Assembly (NCBI RefSeq): GCF_002351485.1
Contig: NZ_NWMW01000002.1
Location: 434,001-498,000, forward strand
Direction: 5' to 3'
DNA: 64,000 bases
Source of the DNA: Sphingomonas spermidinifaciens
Lineage (GTDB): Bacteria; Pseudomonadota; Alphaproteobacteria; Sphingomonadales; Sphingomonadaceae
Shown here: in pieces, positions 35,553 to 44,456 of the stretch
Layout: each line of letters opens with the position of its first letter
Numbering within the stretch: the stretch's first letter is position 1
Notes under the pieces: model-generated
Databases searched by the model: none
What the model saw: only the letters and a program-made list of their open reading frames with translations
Told to the model about the DNA's origin: nothing
Translations under genes and position numbers: made by a program

Positions 35553-35924
35553 TCATGCGTCGGCGAGCGCTTCGCACTCTGTGATCCTGAAGGCGCGTGG
35601 CTTTCCGTCGCGTTCGGTGATGGTGACATATTCGCCAAGCCGCAGTGGATGGGTTTCGAGATGAAAGACCGGCTCGTCGTCGGCGTCGCCGGGCGCATAG
35701 GAGAAGATCCAGCGGTTGCCGCGATGAAGCAGATAACCGCGCTGATCGGGCTCATCGGGCCAGATGCGCAGCACTTCCGCTCGCTCGGGATGGGCTCGGA
35801 GCGCGCGGGCGTCCGCTATCGCGTGGCCGTCGAGCGGCACGCGCAGGAGATACGCATGGGCGGGGGAGCCTTCGGGAAATTCCCGGCTGCGCGCGAGTTC
35901 GAGGCGGATGAGGGTCCAGGTCAT
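35553..35924 (-). CDS. Uncharacterised 123-aa protein of the cargo block
   Basis: The ATG at 35924 (MTWTLIRLELARSREFPEG) gives a soluble, beta-rich protein with HAYLLRVPLDGHAIADARAL, GYLLHRGNRWIFSYAPG and LRLGEYVTITERDG; no metal-binding or enzymatic motif is evident. It lies 24 bp upstream of the broken DUF998 gene on the same strand and is often seen near stress-cargo genes. Function unassigned. Confidence 0.7.
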   Translation of the reverse strand: MTWTLIRLELARSREFPEGSPAHAYLLRVPLDGHAIADARALRAHPERAEVLRIWPDEPDQRGYLLHRGNRWIFSYAPGDADDEPVFHLETHPLRLGEYVTITERDGKPRAFRITECEALADA

Positions 35925-36197
35925 GCGGCCAGTTTCCGCTGATCGTTTTCCTTCCGGAATACGCAATTGCCCGATGTCGAATCAGACGCGGCGATGCCGG
36001 TCGCCGATTCGCGGCGATCTGTTCCGCGAGTGCCGACCACCGCACTTTTCGGCATAACCAAGGTGCCGTCGCTTTCTAAAGCTACGCCAGCGCGCGACGA
36101 CGCCAGCCTGCTGTTGCAAACCGCAAAAATCGCGCCCCCTTAGTCAGCCCTGTCGCCGGAGCAGCATCGCGCCGGCCTGAAACCAGGGTATCGTGAA

Positions 36198-37172
36198 GTG
36201 AGCGCAACTCCCGTCCGTTCCGAAGCCTCGCGCCGCGGCGCGCGCATGCTGCGGACTGCGCTCGGCAGCTCGATCGCGGCCTGGCTCGACGATCCCGAAA
36301 TCGTCGAGGTCATGCTAAATCCCGATGGCCGGCTCTGGGTCGACCGGCTTGGTTCCGGACTCGCCGACACCGGGATGACGGTGCCGTCGGCGGACGGCGA
36401 ACGCATCATCCGCCTCGTCGCGCACCATGTCGGCACCGAGGTGCATGCCCGCTCGCCCCGCGTATCGGCAGAGCTTCCGGAGTCCGGTGAGCGTTTCGAG
36501 GGCCTGCTCCCGCCGGTAGTGACCGCACCGGCTTTCGCGATCCGCAAGCCCGCCGTGGCAGTCTTCACCCTCGACGACTATGTCGCCTCAGGCATCATCT
36601 CACCCAAGCAGTGCGTGGCGCTGCGCAGCGGCGTCGCGGGTCGCGACAATATCCTCGTCGCCGGCGGCACCGGGACCGGCAAGACGACGCTCACCAACGC
36701 GCTGCTCGCTGAAATCGCCGGCACCAGCGACCGCATCGTTCTGATCGAGGACACGCGCGAGCTCCAGTGCACCGCGCCCAATCTGGTCACGATGCGCACC
36801 AAGGAAGGCGTAGCGACGCTCGCCGAACTCGTCCGCTCCTCGCTGCGTCTGCGTCCCGACCGCATCCCGATCGGCGAAGTCAGAGGCGCCGAGGCGCTTG
36901 ATCTGCTCAAGGCCTGGGGCACCGGCCATCCCGGCGGCATCGGCACGATCCATGCGGGCACCGCCCTCGGCGCGCTGCGCCGCCTCGAGCAACTGATCCA
37001 GGAAGCCGTCACCACCGTGCCGCGTCCGCTGATCGCCGAGACGATCGGCCTGATCGCGGTGCTGGTGCGCGACGGCGCCGGCCGGCGTCTCGCCGAGCTC
37101 GCCCGCGTCCAAGGCCTCGAACCCTCGGGCGAATACAGCCTCACATTCCTCACCGACGGAGAAGTCGAATGA
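36198..37172 (+). CDS. trbB: Conjugal transfer ATPase TrbB
   Basis: A GTG start gives 324 residues. This VirB11-type secretion ATPase has Walker [15 protein letters not shown], the Asp box [10 protein letters not shown] and the Walker B/His region [21 protein letters not shown], ending in GTIHA. It forms a hexamer at the inner face of the type IV secretion system and powers pilus assembly and DNA transfer. First gene of the trb operon; it overlaps trbC by ATGA. Confidence 0.95.
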   Translation: MSATPVRSEASRRGARMLRTALGSSIAAWLDDPEIVEVMLNPDGRLWVDRLGSGLADTGMTVPSADGERIIRLVAHHVGTEVHARSPRVSAELPESGERFEGLLPPVVTAPAFAIRKPAVAVFTLDDYVASGIISPKQCVALRSGVAGRDNILVAGGTGTGKTTLTNALLAEIAGTSDRIVLIEDTRELQCTAPNLVTMRTKEGVATLAELVRSSLRLRPDRIPIGEVRGAEALDLLKAWGTGHPGGIGTIHAGTALGALRRLEQLIQEAVTTVPRPLIAETIGLIAVLVRDGAGRRLAELARVQGLEPSGEYSLTFLTDGEVE

Positions 37173-37498
37173 ACGTCTCGCTTTTGGCCGTCCGCACTCG
37201 TGCGGCCGCTCTCACCACCTGCGCCCTGGCAGCACTCCTCGCCGGGCCGGCGCATGCTTCGGGCTCGTCTATGCCCTGGGAAAGCCCGCTCCAGTCGATC
37301 CTGGAGAGCATCGAAGGGCCCGTCGCCAAGATCATCGCGGTGATCATCATCATCGTCACCGGCCTTACGCTCGCCTTCGGCGAGACCTCGGGGGGCTTCC
37401 GACGCCTGATCCAGATCGTGTTCGGGCTGAGCATCGCATTCGCCGCCAGCTCCTTCTTCTTGAGCTTCTTCAGCTTTGGCGGCGGGGCGCTGGTCTGA
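37169..37498 (+). CDS. trbC: TrbC pilin precursor
   Basis: 109 residues with a cleavable signal (LAALLAGPAHAS) and two hydrophobic helices (about 55-75 and 85-103), the size and layout of VirB2/TrbC-type prepilins. In RP4 the pilin is trimmed and cyclised by TraF; a TraF-like peptidase is encoded at 22262-22837. It couples to trbD through TGATG. Confidence 0.9.
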   Translation: MNVSLLAVRTRAAALTTCALAALLAGPAHASGSSMPWESPLQSILESIEGPVAKIIAVIIIIVTGLTLAFGETSGGFRRLIQIVFGLSIAFAASSFFLSFFSFGGGALV

Positions 37499-37776
37499 TG
37501 GAGACGCTCGATCCGGGCGCGGCGATCCCCGGCTATTTCGCCCCCGTCCACCGCGCGCTGACCGAGCAGATCCTGCTCGGCGGCGCACCCCGCTCGGTTG
37601 CCATCGTCAACGGCACGCTCGCCGGGGCGGTGGGTCTGGGCCTTCGGCTGTGGCTGGTCGGACTGCTCATCTGGGCCGTCGGCCACGCAACCGCCGTCTG
37701 GGCTGCGCGCCGGGACGCCCAATTCCTCGAAGTCGGGCGGCGCCACATGCGCTACCCCGCTTTCCTGCGCGCGTGA
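37498..37776 (+). CDS. trbD: TrbD conjugal transfer membrane protein
   Basis: 92 residues, VirB3-like: a short N-terminal region (HRALTEQILLGGAP) followed by two close hydrophobic helices (about 40-75). It is thought to help assemble the pilus at the inner membrane with TrbE. It lies directly between trbC and trbE. Confidence 0.88.
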   Translation: METLDPGAAIPGYFAPVHRALTEQILLGGAPRSVAIVNGTLAGAVGLGLRLWLVGLLIWAVGHATAVWAARRDAQFLEVGRRHMRYPAFLRA

Positions 37777-37783
37777 GGCGGAC

Positions 37784-40210
37784 ATGATGTCTCTCCGCGA
37801 ATATCGTGCGCGCGGCGCGTCTGTCTCGGATTTCTTGCCCTGGGCGGCGCTGATCGCGCCCGGCGTCGTGCTGAACAAGGACGGCTCCTTCCAGCGAACC
37901 GCTGCCATCCGTGGCCCAGACCTCGATTCAGCGACGCCGTCGGAACTGGTCGCAACGGCGGGCCGGCTCAATAGCGCGCTCCGCCGGTTGGGCTCGGGCT
38001 GGGCGATCTTCTTCGAGGCGCAGCGCGTACCGGCGCTCGATTATCCCGAGGACGCCTTCCCGGATCCCGCTTCCGCACTCGTCGAGCGTGAGCGCCGCGA
38101 GCAGTTCGCCGAGGAAGGCGCCCATTTCGAGAGCGCCTATTTCCTGACGCTGCAGTGGATGCCGCCCGCCGAGGACGCAGCGCGGGCCGAAGGCTGGCTC
38201 TATGAAGGCCGATCGCGCTCCGGCGTCGATCCCAGCGAGCTGGTCGCCGGCTTTATCGACCGCAGCACGCGGCTGCTCCAACTGCTCGAAGGCTTTTTGC
38301 CCGAAGCGCATTGGCTGGATGACGCAGAGACGCTGACCTATCTCCATTCGACGATCTCTTGTCGGCGGCAGCGCGTCCGCGTGCCCGAGATCCCGATGTA
38401 TCTGGACGCGATCCTCGCGGACGAGCCGCTGGTCGGCGGTCTTGAGCCCAGGCTCGGCAGCCAGCATCTGCGGACCCTGACCATCACCGGCTTCCCGAGC
38501 GCGACCTTCCCGGGCCTGCTCGACGACCTCAACCGACTCGCTTTCCCGTACCGCTGGGTCACGCGCGCGATCACCCTCGACAAGATCGATGCGACCAAGC
38601 TCCTCTCGCGGATCCGCCGACAATGGTTCGCCAAGCGCAAGTCGATCGCCGCGATCCTCAAGGAAGTGATGACCAACGAGGCCTCGGTGCTGGTCGACAG
38701 CGATGCCTCGAACAAGGCCGCCGATGCCGACCTTGCATTGCAGGAGCTCGGCAGCGACCTGGTCGGCCAGGCCTATGTGACTGCAACGGTCAGCGTCTGG
38801 GATCAAGACGCAGGCCTTGCCGCCGAGAAGCTGCGGCTGGTCGAGAAGGTCATCCAGGGCCGCGACTTCACGGTCATCGCCGAAGGGATGAATGCGGTCG
38901 AAGCCTGGCTCGGAAGCCTGCCGGGTCATGTCTATGCCAATGTCCGCCAGCCACCGATCTCGACGCTCAACCTCGCCCATCTGGTGCCGCTGTCGGCGGT
39001 CTGGGCCGGGCCGACGCGCGACGAGCATTTTGATGCGGCGCCATTGTTCTTCGCGCGGACCGAGGGGTCGACGCCCTTCCGCTTCTCGCTCCATGTCGGC
39101 GATGTCGGCCATACCCTGATCGTCGGGCCGACGGGTGCCGGCAAGTCGGTGCTGCTGGCGCTGATGACGATGCAGTTCCGCCGCTACCGGAATGCGCAGA
39201 TCTTCGCGTTCGACTTCGGCGGATCGATCCGTGCCGCCGCGCTCGCCATGGGCGGTGACTGGCAGGATCTCGGGGCTTCGCCGCAGGATGAGGAGTCGTG
39301 CGGCGTCCGCCTGCAGCCGCTTGCGCGGATCGACGACCTAGCCGAACGCAGCTGGGCGGCCGAATGGCTGGCCGCGATCCTGGCCTCCGAAGGCGTGTCG
39401 CTCGACCCACAGGCCAAGGAGCATCTCTGGGCGGCCCTGAACTCGCTCGCATCCGCCCCGGTGCCGGAACGGACGCTGACCGGCCTGGCGGTGCTGCTCC
39501 AGTCCCAGCAGCTCAAGCAAGCCCTCGGTCCCTATTGCGTCGGCGGCCCGCACGGTCAGCTGCTCGACGCCGAGTCCGAGCATCTCGGGGAAGCGCGCGT
39601 CCAGGCCTTCGAGATCGAAGGGCTGGTCGGCAGCGCCGCCGCGCCCGCCGTCCTTTCCTATCTGTTCCACCGGATCGAAGCGCATCTGAGCGGCGCGCCG
39701 ACGATGATCATCATCGACGAGGGCTGGCTCGTCCTCGACAGCCCGGCGTTTGCCGCCCAGCTGCGCGAATGGCTGAAGACGCTGCGCAAGAAGAATGCGA
39801 GCGTCGTCGTCGCCACCCAGAGCCTGGCGGATATCGAGACGTCGGCGATTGCGCCCGCAATCGTCGAAAGCTGTTCGACCCGCATCTTCCTGCCCAATGA
39901 GCGTGCGTTCGAGCCACAGATCGCTGCGATCTACCGCCGCTTCGGCCTCAATGACCGGCAGATCGAGATCCTCGCCCGCGCCACCCCGAAGCGCGACTAT
40001 TACTGCCAGTCGCGCCGGGGCAACCGTCTGTTCGATCTCGGGCTCGGCGAGGTTGCGCTGGCCTTCGCCGCGGCATCCTCGCCCACCGACCAGCGACGCA
40101 TTGCAGAACTCCTCGAAGCCCATGGCCGCGCCGGCTTTGCGCCTGCGTGGCTGCGCGCCCGCGGCCTCGACTGGGCCGCGGATCTTCTCCCCCTCACTGC
40201 CCAGGAGTAA
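37784..40210 (+). CDS. trbE: TrbE conjugal transfer ATPase
   Basis: Adjacent ATGs at 37784 and 37787 (MMSLREYRARG) fit; the long upstream frame is an overlap shadow of trbD. The 808-residue protein is VirB4-like with Walker A VGPTGAGKSVLLAL (about residue 450) and Walker B TMIIIDEGWLVLD, plus KKNASVVVATQSLADIE. It supplies energy for pilin handling and assembly of the channel at the inner membrane. Confidence 0.95.
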   Translation: MMSLREYRARGASVSDFLPWAALIAPGVVLNKDGSFQRTAAIRGPDLDSATPSELVATAGRLNSALRRLGSGWAIFFEAQRVPALDYPEDAFPDPASALVERERREQFAEEGAHFESAYFLTLQWMPPAEDAARAEGWLYEGRSRSGVDPSELVAGFIDRSTRLLQLLEGFLPEAHWLDDAETLTYLHSTISCRRQRVRVPEIPMYLDAILADEPLVGGLEPRLGSQHLRTLTITGFPSATFPGLLDDLNRLAFPYRWVTRAITLDKIDATKLLSRIRRQWFAKRKSIAAILKEVMTNEASVLVDSDASNKAADADLALQELGSDLVGQAYVTATVSVWDQDAGLAAEKLRLVEKVIQGRDFTVIAEGMNAVEAWLGSLPGHVYANVRQPPISTLNLAHLVPLSAVWAGPTRDEHFDAAPLFFARTEGSTPFRFSLHVGDVGHTLIVGPTGAGKSVLLALMTMQFRRYRNAQIFAFDFGGSIRAAALAMGGDWQDLGASPQDEESCGVRLQPLARIDDLAERSWAAEWLAAILASEGVSLDPQAKEHLWAALNSLASAPVPERTLTGLAVLLQSQQLKQALGPYCVGGPHGQLLDAESEHLGEARVQAFEIEGLVGSAAAPAVLSYLFHRIEAHLSGAPTMIIIDEGWLVLDSPAFAAQLREWLKTLRKKNASVVVATQSLADIETSAIAPAIVESCSTRIFLPNERAFEPQIAAIYRRFGLNDRQIEILARATPKRDYYCQSRRGNRLFDLGLGEVALAFAAASSPTDQRRIAELLEAHGRAGFAPAWLRARGLDWAADLLPLTAQE

Positions 40211-40215
40211 ACGTC

Positions 40216-40965
40216 ATGCATATCCGTTCGCTTCGCCCCTTCGCGCTCTCCGGCGCGTCCGCGCTGCTTCTCGCTTGCCTGGCCACGCCCGCCCAGGCCC
40301 AGTTCGGCGGCATCGTCTACGACCCGACCAATTATTCGCAGAACGTGCTCACGGCAGCACGGACGCTCGAGCAGATCAACAACCAGATCAGGTCGCTCCA
40401 GAACGAGGCGCAGTCGCTGATCAACGACGCGAAGAACCTGGCGTCGCTGCCAACCTCGGCCCTCGCCGAGCTGCAGGCCCAGGTTCGTGCAACCCAGCAG
40501 CTGCTCGGCAGCGCACAGCGCATCGCCTATTCGGTGCAGTCGATCGACCAGGTGTTCAGCAGCCGGTACCGGGCCTCGGCGGCGTCCGCCTCGGACCGCA
40601 CGCTGGTCGACAATGCCCGCGCCCGCTGGGAGGACACCGTCTCCGCCTTCGAGGACGCACTCAAGGTGCAGGCGGGAGTCGTCGGCAATATCGAAGGGTC
40701 GCGCGACGCGATGGACCGGCTGATCGGCTCAAGCCAGTCGGCATCGGGCGCCTTGCAGGCAGCGCAGGCCGGCAATCAACTGCTCGCCCTCCAGGCCCGG
40801 CAGCTCGCCGACCTGACCGCAGTGGTCGCGGCGCAAGGGCGTGCGCAGGCGCTCGAGGCGTCGCAGCGTGCCGCCGCGCAGGACCAGGCCCGCGAGCAGC
40901 TGCGCCGCTTCCTTGCGTCCGGAACCGGCTACCAGCCGACTCCGGCCCAGATGTTTCACCGCTGA
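40216..40965 (+). CDS. trbJ: TrbJ conjugal transfer protein
   Basis: 249 residues with a signal peptide ending near ATPAQAQF. The mature part is a long coiled-coil-forming helix bundle (FGGIVYDPTNYSQNV, then ARTLEQINNQIRSLQNEAQ), typical of VirB5-like TrbJ proteins, placed at the pilus tip or base in the periplasm. Start at the ATG at 40216 after AGGAG. Confidence 0.92.
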   Translation: MHIRSLRPFALSGASALLLACLATPAQAQFGGIVYDPTNYSQNVLTAARTLEQINNQIRSLQNEAQSLINDAKNLASLPTSALAELQAQVRATQQLLGSAQRIAYSVQSIDQVFSSRYRASAASASDRTLVDNARARWEDTVSAFEDALKVQAGVVGNIEGSRDAMDRLIGSSQSASGALQAAQAGNQLLALQARQLADLTAVVAAQGRAQALEASQRAAAQDQAREQLRRFLASGTGYQPTPAQMFHR

Positions 40966-40974
40966 GGACGAGCG

Positions 40975-41319
40975 ATGAACATACGGCTTCCCGCTCGCAT
41001 CGGCGCGTTCGCCTGCCTTGGCGTCGCGCTCGCCATGAGCCTGCTGGCTCTCCGCGACGAGCCGAAGCCGGCATCGCCCCCGGCGCCCCTCTCGACCGAC
41101 CTGCCCACAGACCCGCTCCAGGCAGCCTTGCGGAGCTGCCAGTTGGCCGGGCAGGCGGCGGGCTCGGATCCAGGCTGCCTCGCGGCCTGGGCCGAGAACC
41201 GCCGACGGTTCCTGGGCGCCGCGCCGCCCGAGCCCGTCGCGGACGACGCGCCCGGCAAATCCTCCGACGCGATGGAAATCCCGACCGGCGCGATCTCCAA
41301 CGATCGGCAGGAGCAATAA
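40975..41319 (+). CDS. TrbK-like small exported protein
   Basis: 114 residues: one N-terminal hydrophobic signal/anchor (about 8-25) and a proline/alanine-rich tail with one CQ-containing helix (LRSCQLAGQAAG and AENRRRF). Its place between trbJ and trbL and its size fit the alternative TrbK group, proposed to mediate entry exclusion. There is no clear lipobox, unlike RP4 TrbK. Called by context. Confidence 0.7.
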   Translation: MNIRLPARIGAFACLGVALAMSLLALRDEPKPASPPAPLSTDLPTDPLQAALRSCQLAGQAAGSDPGCLAAWAENRRRFLGAAPPEPVADDAPGKSSDAMEIPTGAISNDRQEQ

Positions 41320-41320
41320 G

Positions 41321-42778
41321 ATGGGCGGTACCGGCGTTGTCGACCGATTCCTCGAGGTCTTCACTTCCTACATCGATTCCGGATTTGGCCTGCTCCAGGG
41401 CGAGGTCGCCTTCCTGGCGACGACCCTCATCGTCATCGACGTGACGCTGGCCGCGCTGTTCTGGACCTTCGGCGAAGGCGACGACATCATCGCCCGGCTC
41501 GTCAAGAAGACCCTCTTCGTCGGCATCTTCGCCTACATTATCGGCAACTGGAACGTGCTCGCGAGGATCGTCTTCGAGAGCTTCGCGGGCTTGGGGCTGA
41601 AAGCGTCCGGCACGGGGTTCACGACCGCCGAACTGCTTCAGCCGGGGCGGGTCGCGCAGGTGGGGCTCGACGCCGGCCGACCGATCATCGGCTCTATCTC
41701 GGGGCTGATGGGCTATATCAGCTTCTTCGAAAACTTTATTCAGATCGTCGTCCTGCTGTTCGCCTGGGTGGTGGTGCTGCTCGCCTTCTTCGTCCTGGCG
41801 GTGCAGCTCTTCATCACCCTCATCGAATTCAAGCTGACGGTGCTCTGCGGGTTCGTCCTGATCCCGTTCGGCCTGTTCGGCAAGACTGCCTTCATGGCCG
41901 AGCGCGTGCTCGGCCACGTCATCTCGTCGGGCATCAAGGTGCTGGTGCTCGCGGTCGTCGTCGGGATCGGCTCGACGCTTTTCTCCGAATTCACGAATGC
42001 GATCGGCACGGCGCAGCCGACGATCGAGGACGCCATGGCAATCGTGCTCGGCGCGCTCTGCCTGCTCGGCCTCGGCATCTTCGGTCCCGCCATCGCCAGC
42101 GGCATCGTCTCGGGTGGCCCGCAGCTGGGCGCCGGTGCAGCGGCTGGGACGGCGCTTGCCGCCGGCGGCGTGGTCGCGGCGGGTCCGGCCGCGGGAGGCG
42201 TAGCACTCGGCGCCGCCGGCGGCGCGCTTGCAGGCGCAGGCCGGATGGCCGGCACCGCGACCAGTGCCTATCGCGCGGGTGCTGAGGGAAAGATCGGCAT
42301 TGCTGGCGTCGCATCGGGTCTTGGCAATGTCGGGCGTACGACTGCCAGCAGCGTGATGTCGCCGCTTCGCCGGGCCGCGGGGATGAGCGGCGGTTCGGGC
42401 GGTGGCGCGAGCACCGGCGGTGGTCGTTCCGGCAGCACCTCGGCGGCAGTGCCGTCGCCGGCGGCCGCGCCGGTCGAGCGGGATACGGGCGGGGTGCCCG
42501 GGCAGCAGGCCGGAGCTGGCTCCGCCGAGCGCGATAGCGGCGGCGTCCCCACGCCTCACGGTGAAAGCCCCTCGGCGCCGCCCGCTGGATCGGACGAAGA
42601 GGCCTCGTTGAAACCAGCGCCCGCGGCGGAAACGCCACGCAGCGAGCCGCCGGCCTGGGCCAAGTCGATGCGTCGCCGTCAAGCCATCGTCCACGGCGCA
42701 TCCGTCGCCACCCACACATCGCGCGGCGGCGACAGCCGCGGGCCCGGTGCCGCCGTCAGCGTGACCGACAAGGAGTGA
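41321..42778 (+). CDS. trbL: TrbL mating-pair-formation membrane protein
   Basis: 485 residues, VirB6-like. The N-terminal 300 residues have about six helices (for example LATTLIVIDVTLAALFW and FIQIVVLLFAWVVVLLAFFVL), followed by an Ala/Gly-rich region and a long disordered, serine/proline-rich tail. It forms part of the inner-membrane channel. Start ATG two bases after the previous stop. Confidence 0.92.
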   Translation: MGGTGVVDRFLEVFTSYIDSGFGLLQGEVAFLATTLIVIDVTLAALFWTFGEGDDIIARLVKKTLFVGIFAYIIGNWNVLARIVFESFAGLGLKASGTGFTTAELLQPGRVAQVGLDAGRPIIGSISGLMGYISFFENFIQIVVLLFAWVVVLLAFFVLAVQLFITLIEFKLTVLCGFVLIPFGLFGKTAFMAERVLGHVISSGIKVLVLAVVVGIGSTLFSEFTNAIGTAQPTIEDAMAIVLGALCLLGLGIFGPAIASGIVSGGPQLGAGAAAGTALAAGGVVAAGPAAGGVALGAAGGALAGAGRMAGTATSAYRAGAEGKIGIAGVASGLGNVGRTTASSVMSPLRRAAGMSGGSGGGASTGGGRSGSTSAAVPSPAAAPVERDTGGVPGQQAGAGSAERDSGGVPTPHGESPSAPPAGSDEEASLKPAPAAETPRSEPPAWAKSMRRRQAIVHGASVATHTSRGGDSRGPGAAVSVTDKE

Positions 42779-42783
42779 ACTGA

Positions 42784-43467
42784 ATGTTTCGACGATCGAC
42801 CGTGCGCTACGGCGCAACGCCTGAGCCCGAGACTCCCTATCAGCGCGCCGGTCAGGCGTGGGACGACCGCATCGGTTCCGCCCGCGTCCAGGCACGTAGC
42901 TGGCGGCTCGCCTGCTTCGCGGCGCTGGCCCTCCTGGCGCTGTCGATCGCCGGGCTGATCGGCATGGCGATGCGAGGCACGATCACGCCGTGGATCGTCC
43001 AGGTCGACAAGCTCGGCGAAGCCCAGGCCGTCGCGCCGGCGCAGGCCGACTATCATCCGAGAGACCCGCAGATCGCCTATCACCTGGCGCGTTTCATCGA
43101 GAATGTCCGCGGCATTCCCGCCGACCCGGTGGTGCTGCGCCAGAGCTGGCTAAGGGCCTATGACTTCACCACCGCCAAGGGCGCGCTCGCGCTCAACGAC
43201 TATGCGCGGAACAACGACCCGTTTGCCGAGGTCGGCAAGTTCCAGGTCGCAGTCGACGTCTCCAGCGTGATCCGCGCTTCCGACAACAGCTTCCGCATCT
43301 CATGGACCGAGCGCCGCTACCAGGACGGCAGCCTTGCAACCACGGAGCGCTGGTCGGCGATCGCGACGGTCGTGATCCAGACCCCGCGCACGCCGGAAGC
43401 GCTGCGCAAGAATCCTCTCGGCGTGTTCGTGAACGCCCTCAACTGGTCAAAGGAGCTCTCGCAATGA
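42784..43467 (+). CDS. trbF: TrbF conjugal transfer protein
   Basis: 227 residues, VirB8-like: a cytoplasmic N-tail with ERPETPYQ-like sequence (PEPETPYQRAGQAWDDR), one helix (about 45-65) and a periplasmic NTF2-like domain (RFIENVRGIPADPVV, SFRISWTERRYQDG). It nucleates the transfer complex. It overlaps trbG by ATGA. Confidence 0.93.
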   Translation: MFRRSTVRYGATPEPETPYQRAGQAWDDRIGSARVQARSWRLACFAALALLALSIAGLIGMAMRGTITPWIVQVDKLGEAQAVAPAQADYHPRDPQIAYHLARFIENVRGIPADPVVLRQSWLRAYDFTTAKGALALNDYARNNDPFAEVGKFQVAVDVSSVIRASDNSFRISWTERRYQDGSLATTERWSAIATVVIQTPRTPEALRKNPLGVFVNALNWSKELSQ

Positions 43468-44456
43468 TCCTCGTCCGCCCGCCCATGTTGCTCGCGGCCC
43501 TGCCGCTGGCCGCCTGCGCCGCGTCGCACGCGCAGACGCGTCTACCAAACTTCGACGCCGCGCCTTCTGCGGTGCCCGAACCCGAACCGCCCAAACCCGT
43601 CGAGATCGTCCGAATTCCCGAGCCTTTGCCGCTGCCGGCTCAGCTCAAGCCGCTCACCGCCTCGGCTGCGCGCGAGCAGGGCGACCCCAAGGCTCGGATC
43701 GGCATTGCGAACGCGGCGGCACGCATGCAACCGGTGCGCGAGGGCTTCCTCAACGCGATCCAGCTTTATCCTTGGGCCGAGGGCGCCCTCTACCAACTCT
43801 ACGCTGCACCCGGCCAGGTCACCGACATCGCGCTTCAGGAAGGCGAGCAGCTCGTCGGATCGGGTCCCGTCGCGGCGGGGGACACGGTCCGGTGGATCAT
43901 CGGCGACACAGTGAGCGGGACGGGGGCGGGGCGGCGTGTCCATATCCTGATCAAGCCGACGCGCACCGGGCTGGTGACAAACCTGGTCATCAATACCGAC
44001 CGCCGCACCTATCACCTCGAGCTGCGCTCGACGGCCGATACCTATATGGCCTCGGTCTCCTGGACCTATCCCCAGGATGCGCTGATCGCGCTTACCGCGC
44101 GCAACCGTGAAGCTGCCGTCGCGGCGCCGGCGGTCCACAACATCGACATCGACGCCCTGAATTTCGGCTACCACATCGAAGGCGATCGCCCCGCCTGGCG
44201 ACCGCTCCGTGCGTTCGACGATGGGAGGCAGGTCTTCGTCGAGCTGCCTGCGAGCATCGCCCAGAGCGATCTCCCGCCACTGTTCGTAGTGGGCGCGAAG
44301 GGCGAAGGCGAATTGGTCAATTACCGCGTGCGGAGCCGCTATCTGGTTGTCGACCGGCTGTTCGCCCGCGCGGAGCTACGGCTGGCTGCCGGCAAGTCCG
44401 AGCAGCGCGTTCGCATCCTCCGTCAGGATAATGCGCGTCGAGGGAAGTCGGAATGA
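43464..44456 (+). CDS. trbG: TrbG conjugal transfer protein
   Basis: 330 residues, VirB9-like. A signal with lipobox-like LPLAAC at the N-terminus, then a proline-rich linker and a beta domain (YPWAEGALYQLYAAPGQVTDI, TNLVINTDRRTYHLELRS). It builds the outer-membrane core complex with TrbI. The upstream frame to 43302 is a shadow of trbF; the start at 43464 overlaps trbF by 4 bp. Confidence 0.93.
   Translation: MILVRPPMLLAALPLAACAASHAQTRLPNFDAAPSAVPEPEPPKPVEIVRIPEPLPLPAQLKPLTASAAREQGDPKARIGIANAAARMQPVREGFLNAIQLYPWAEGALYQLYAAPGQVTDIALQEGEQLVGSGPVAAGDTVRWIIGDTVSGTGAGRRVHILIKPTRTGLVTNLVINTDRRTYHLELRSTADTYMASVSWTYPQDALIALTARNREAAVAAPAVHNIDIDALNFGYHIEGDRPAWRPLRAFDDGRQVFVELPASIAQSDLPPLFVVGAKGEGELVNYRVRSRYLVVDRLFARAELRLAAGKSEQRVRILRQDNARRGKSE

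Noticed and set aside
40661..42895. 744-aa minus-strand frame opposite trbJ-trbL
   Set aside because: Arginine/proline-rich antisense shadow spanning several trb genes.
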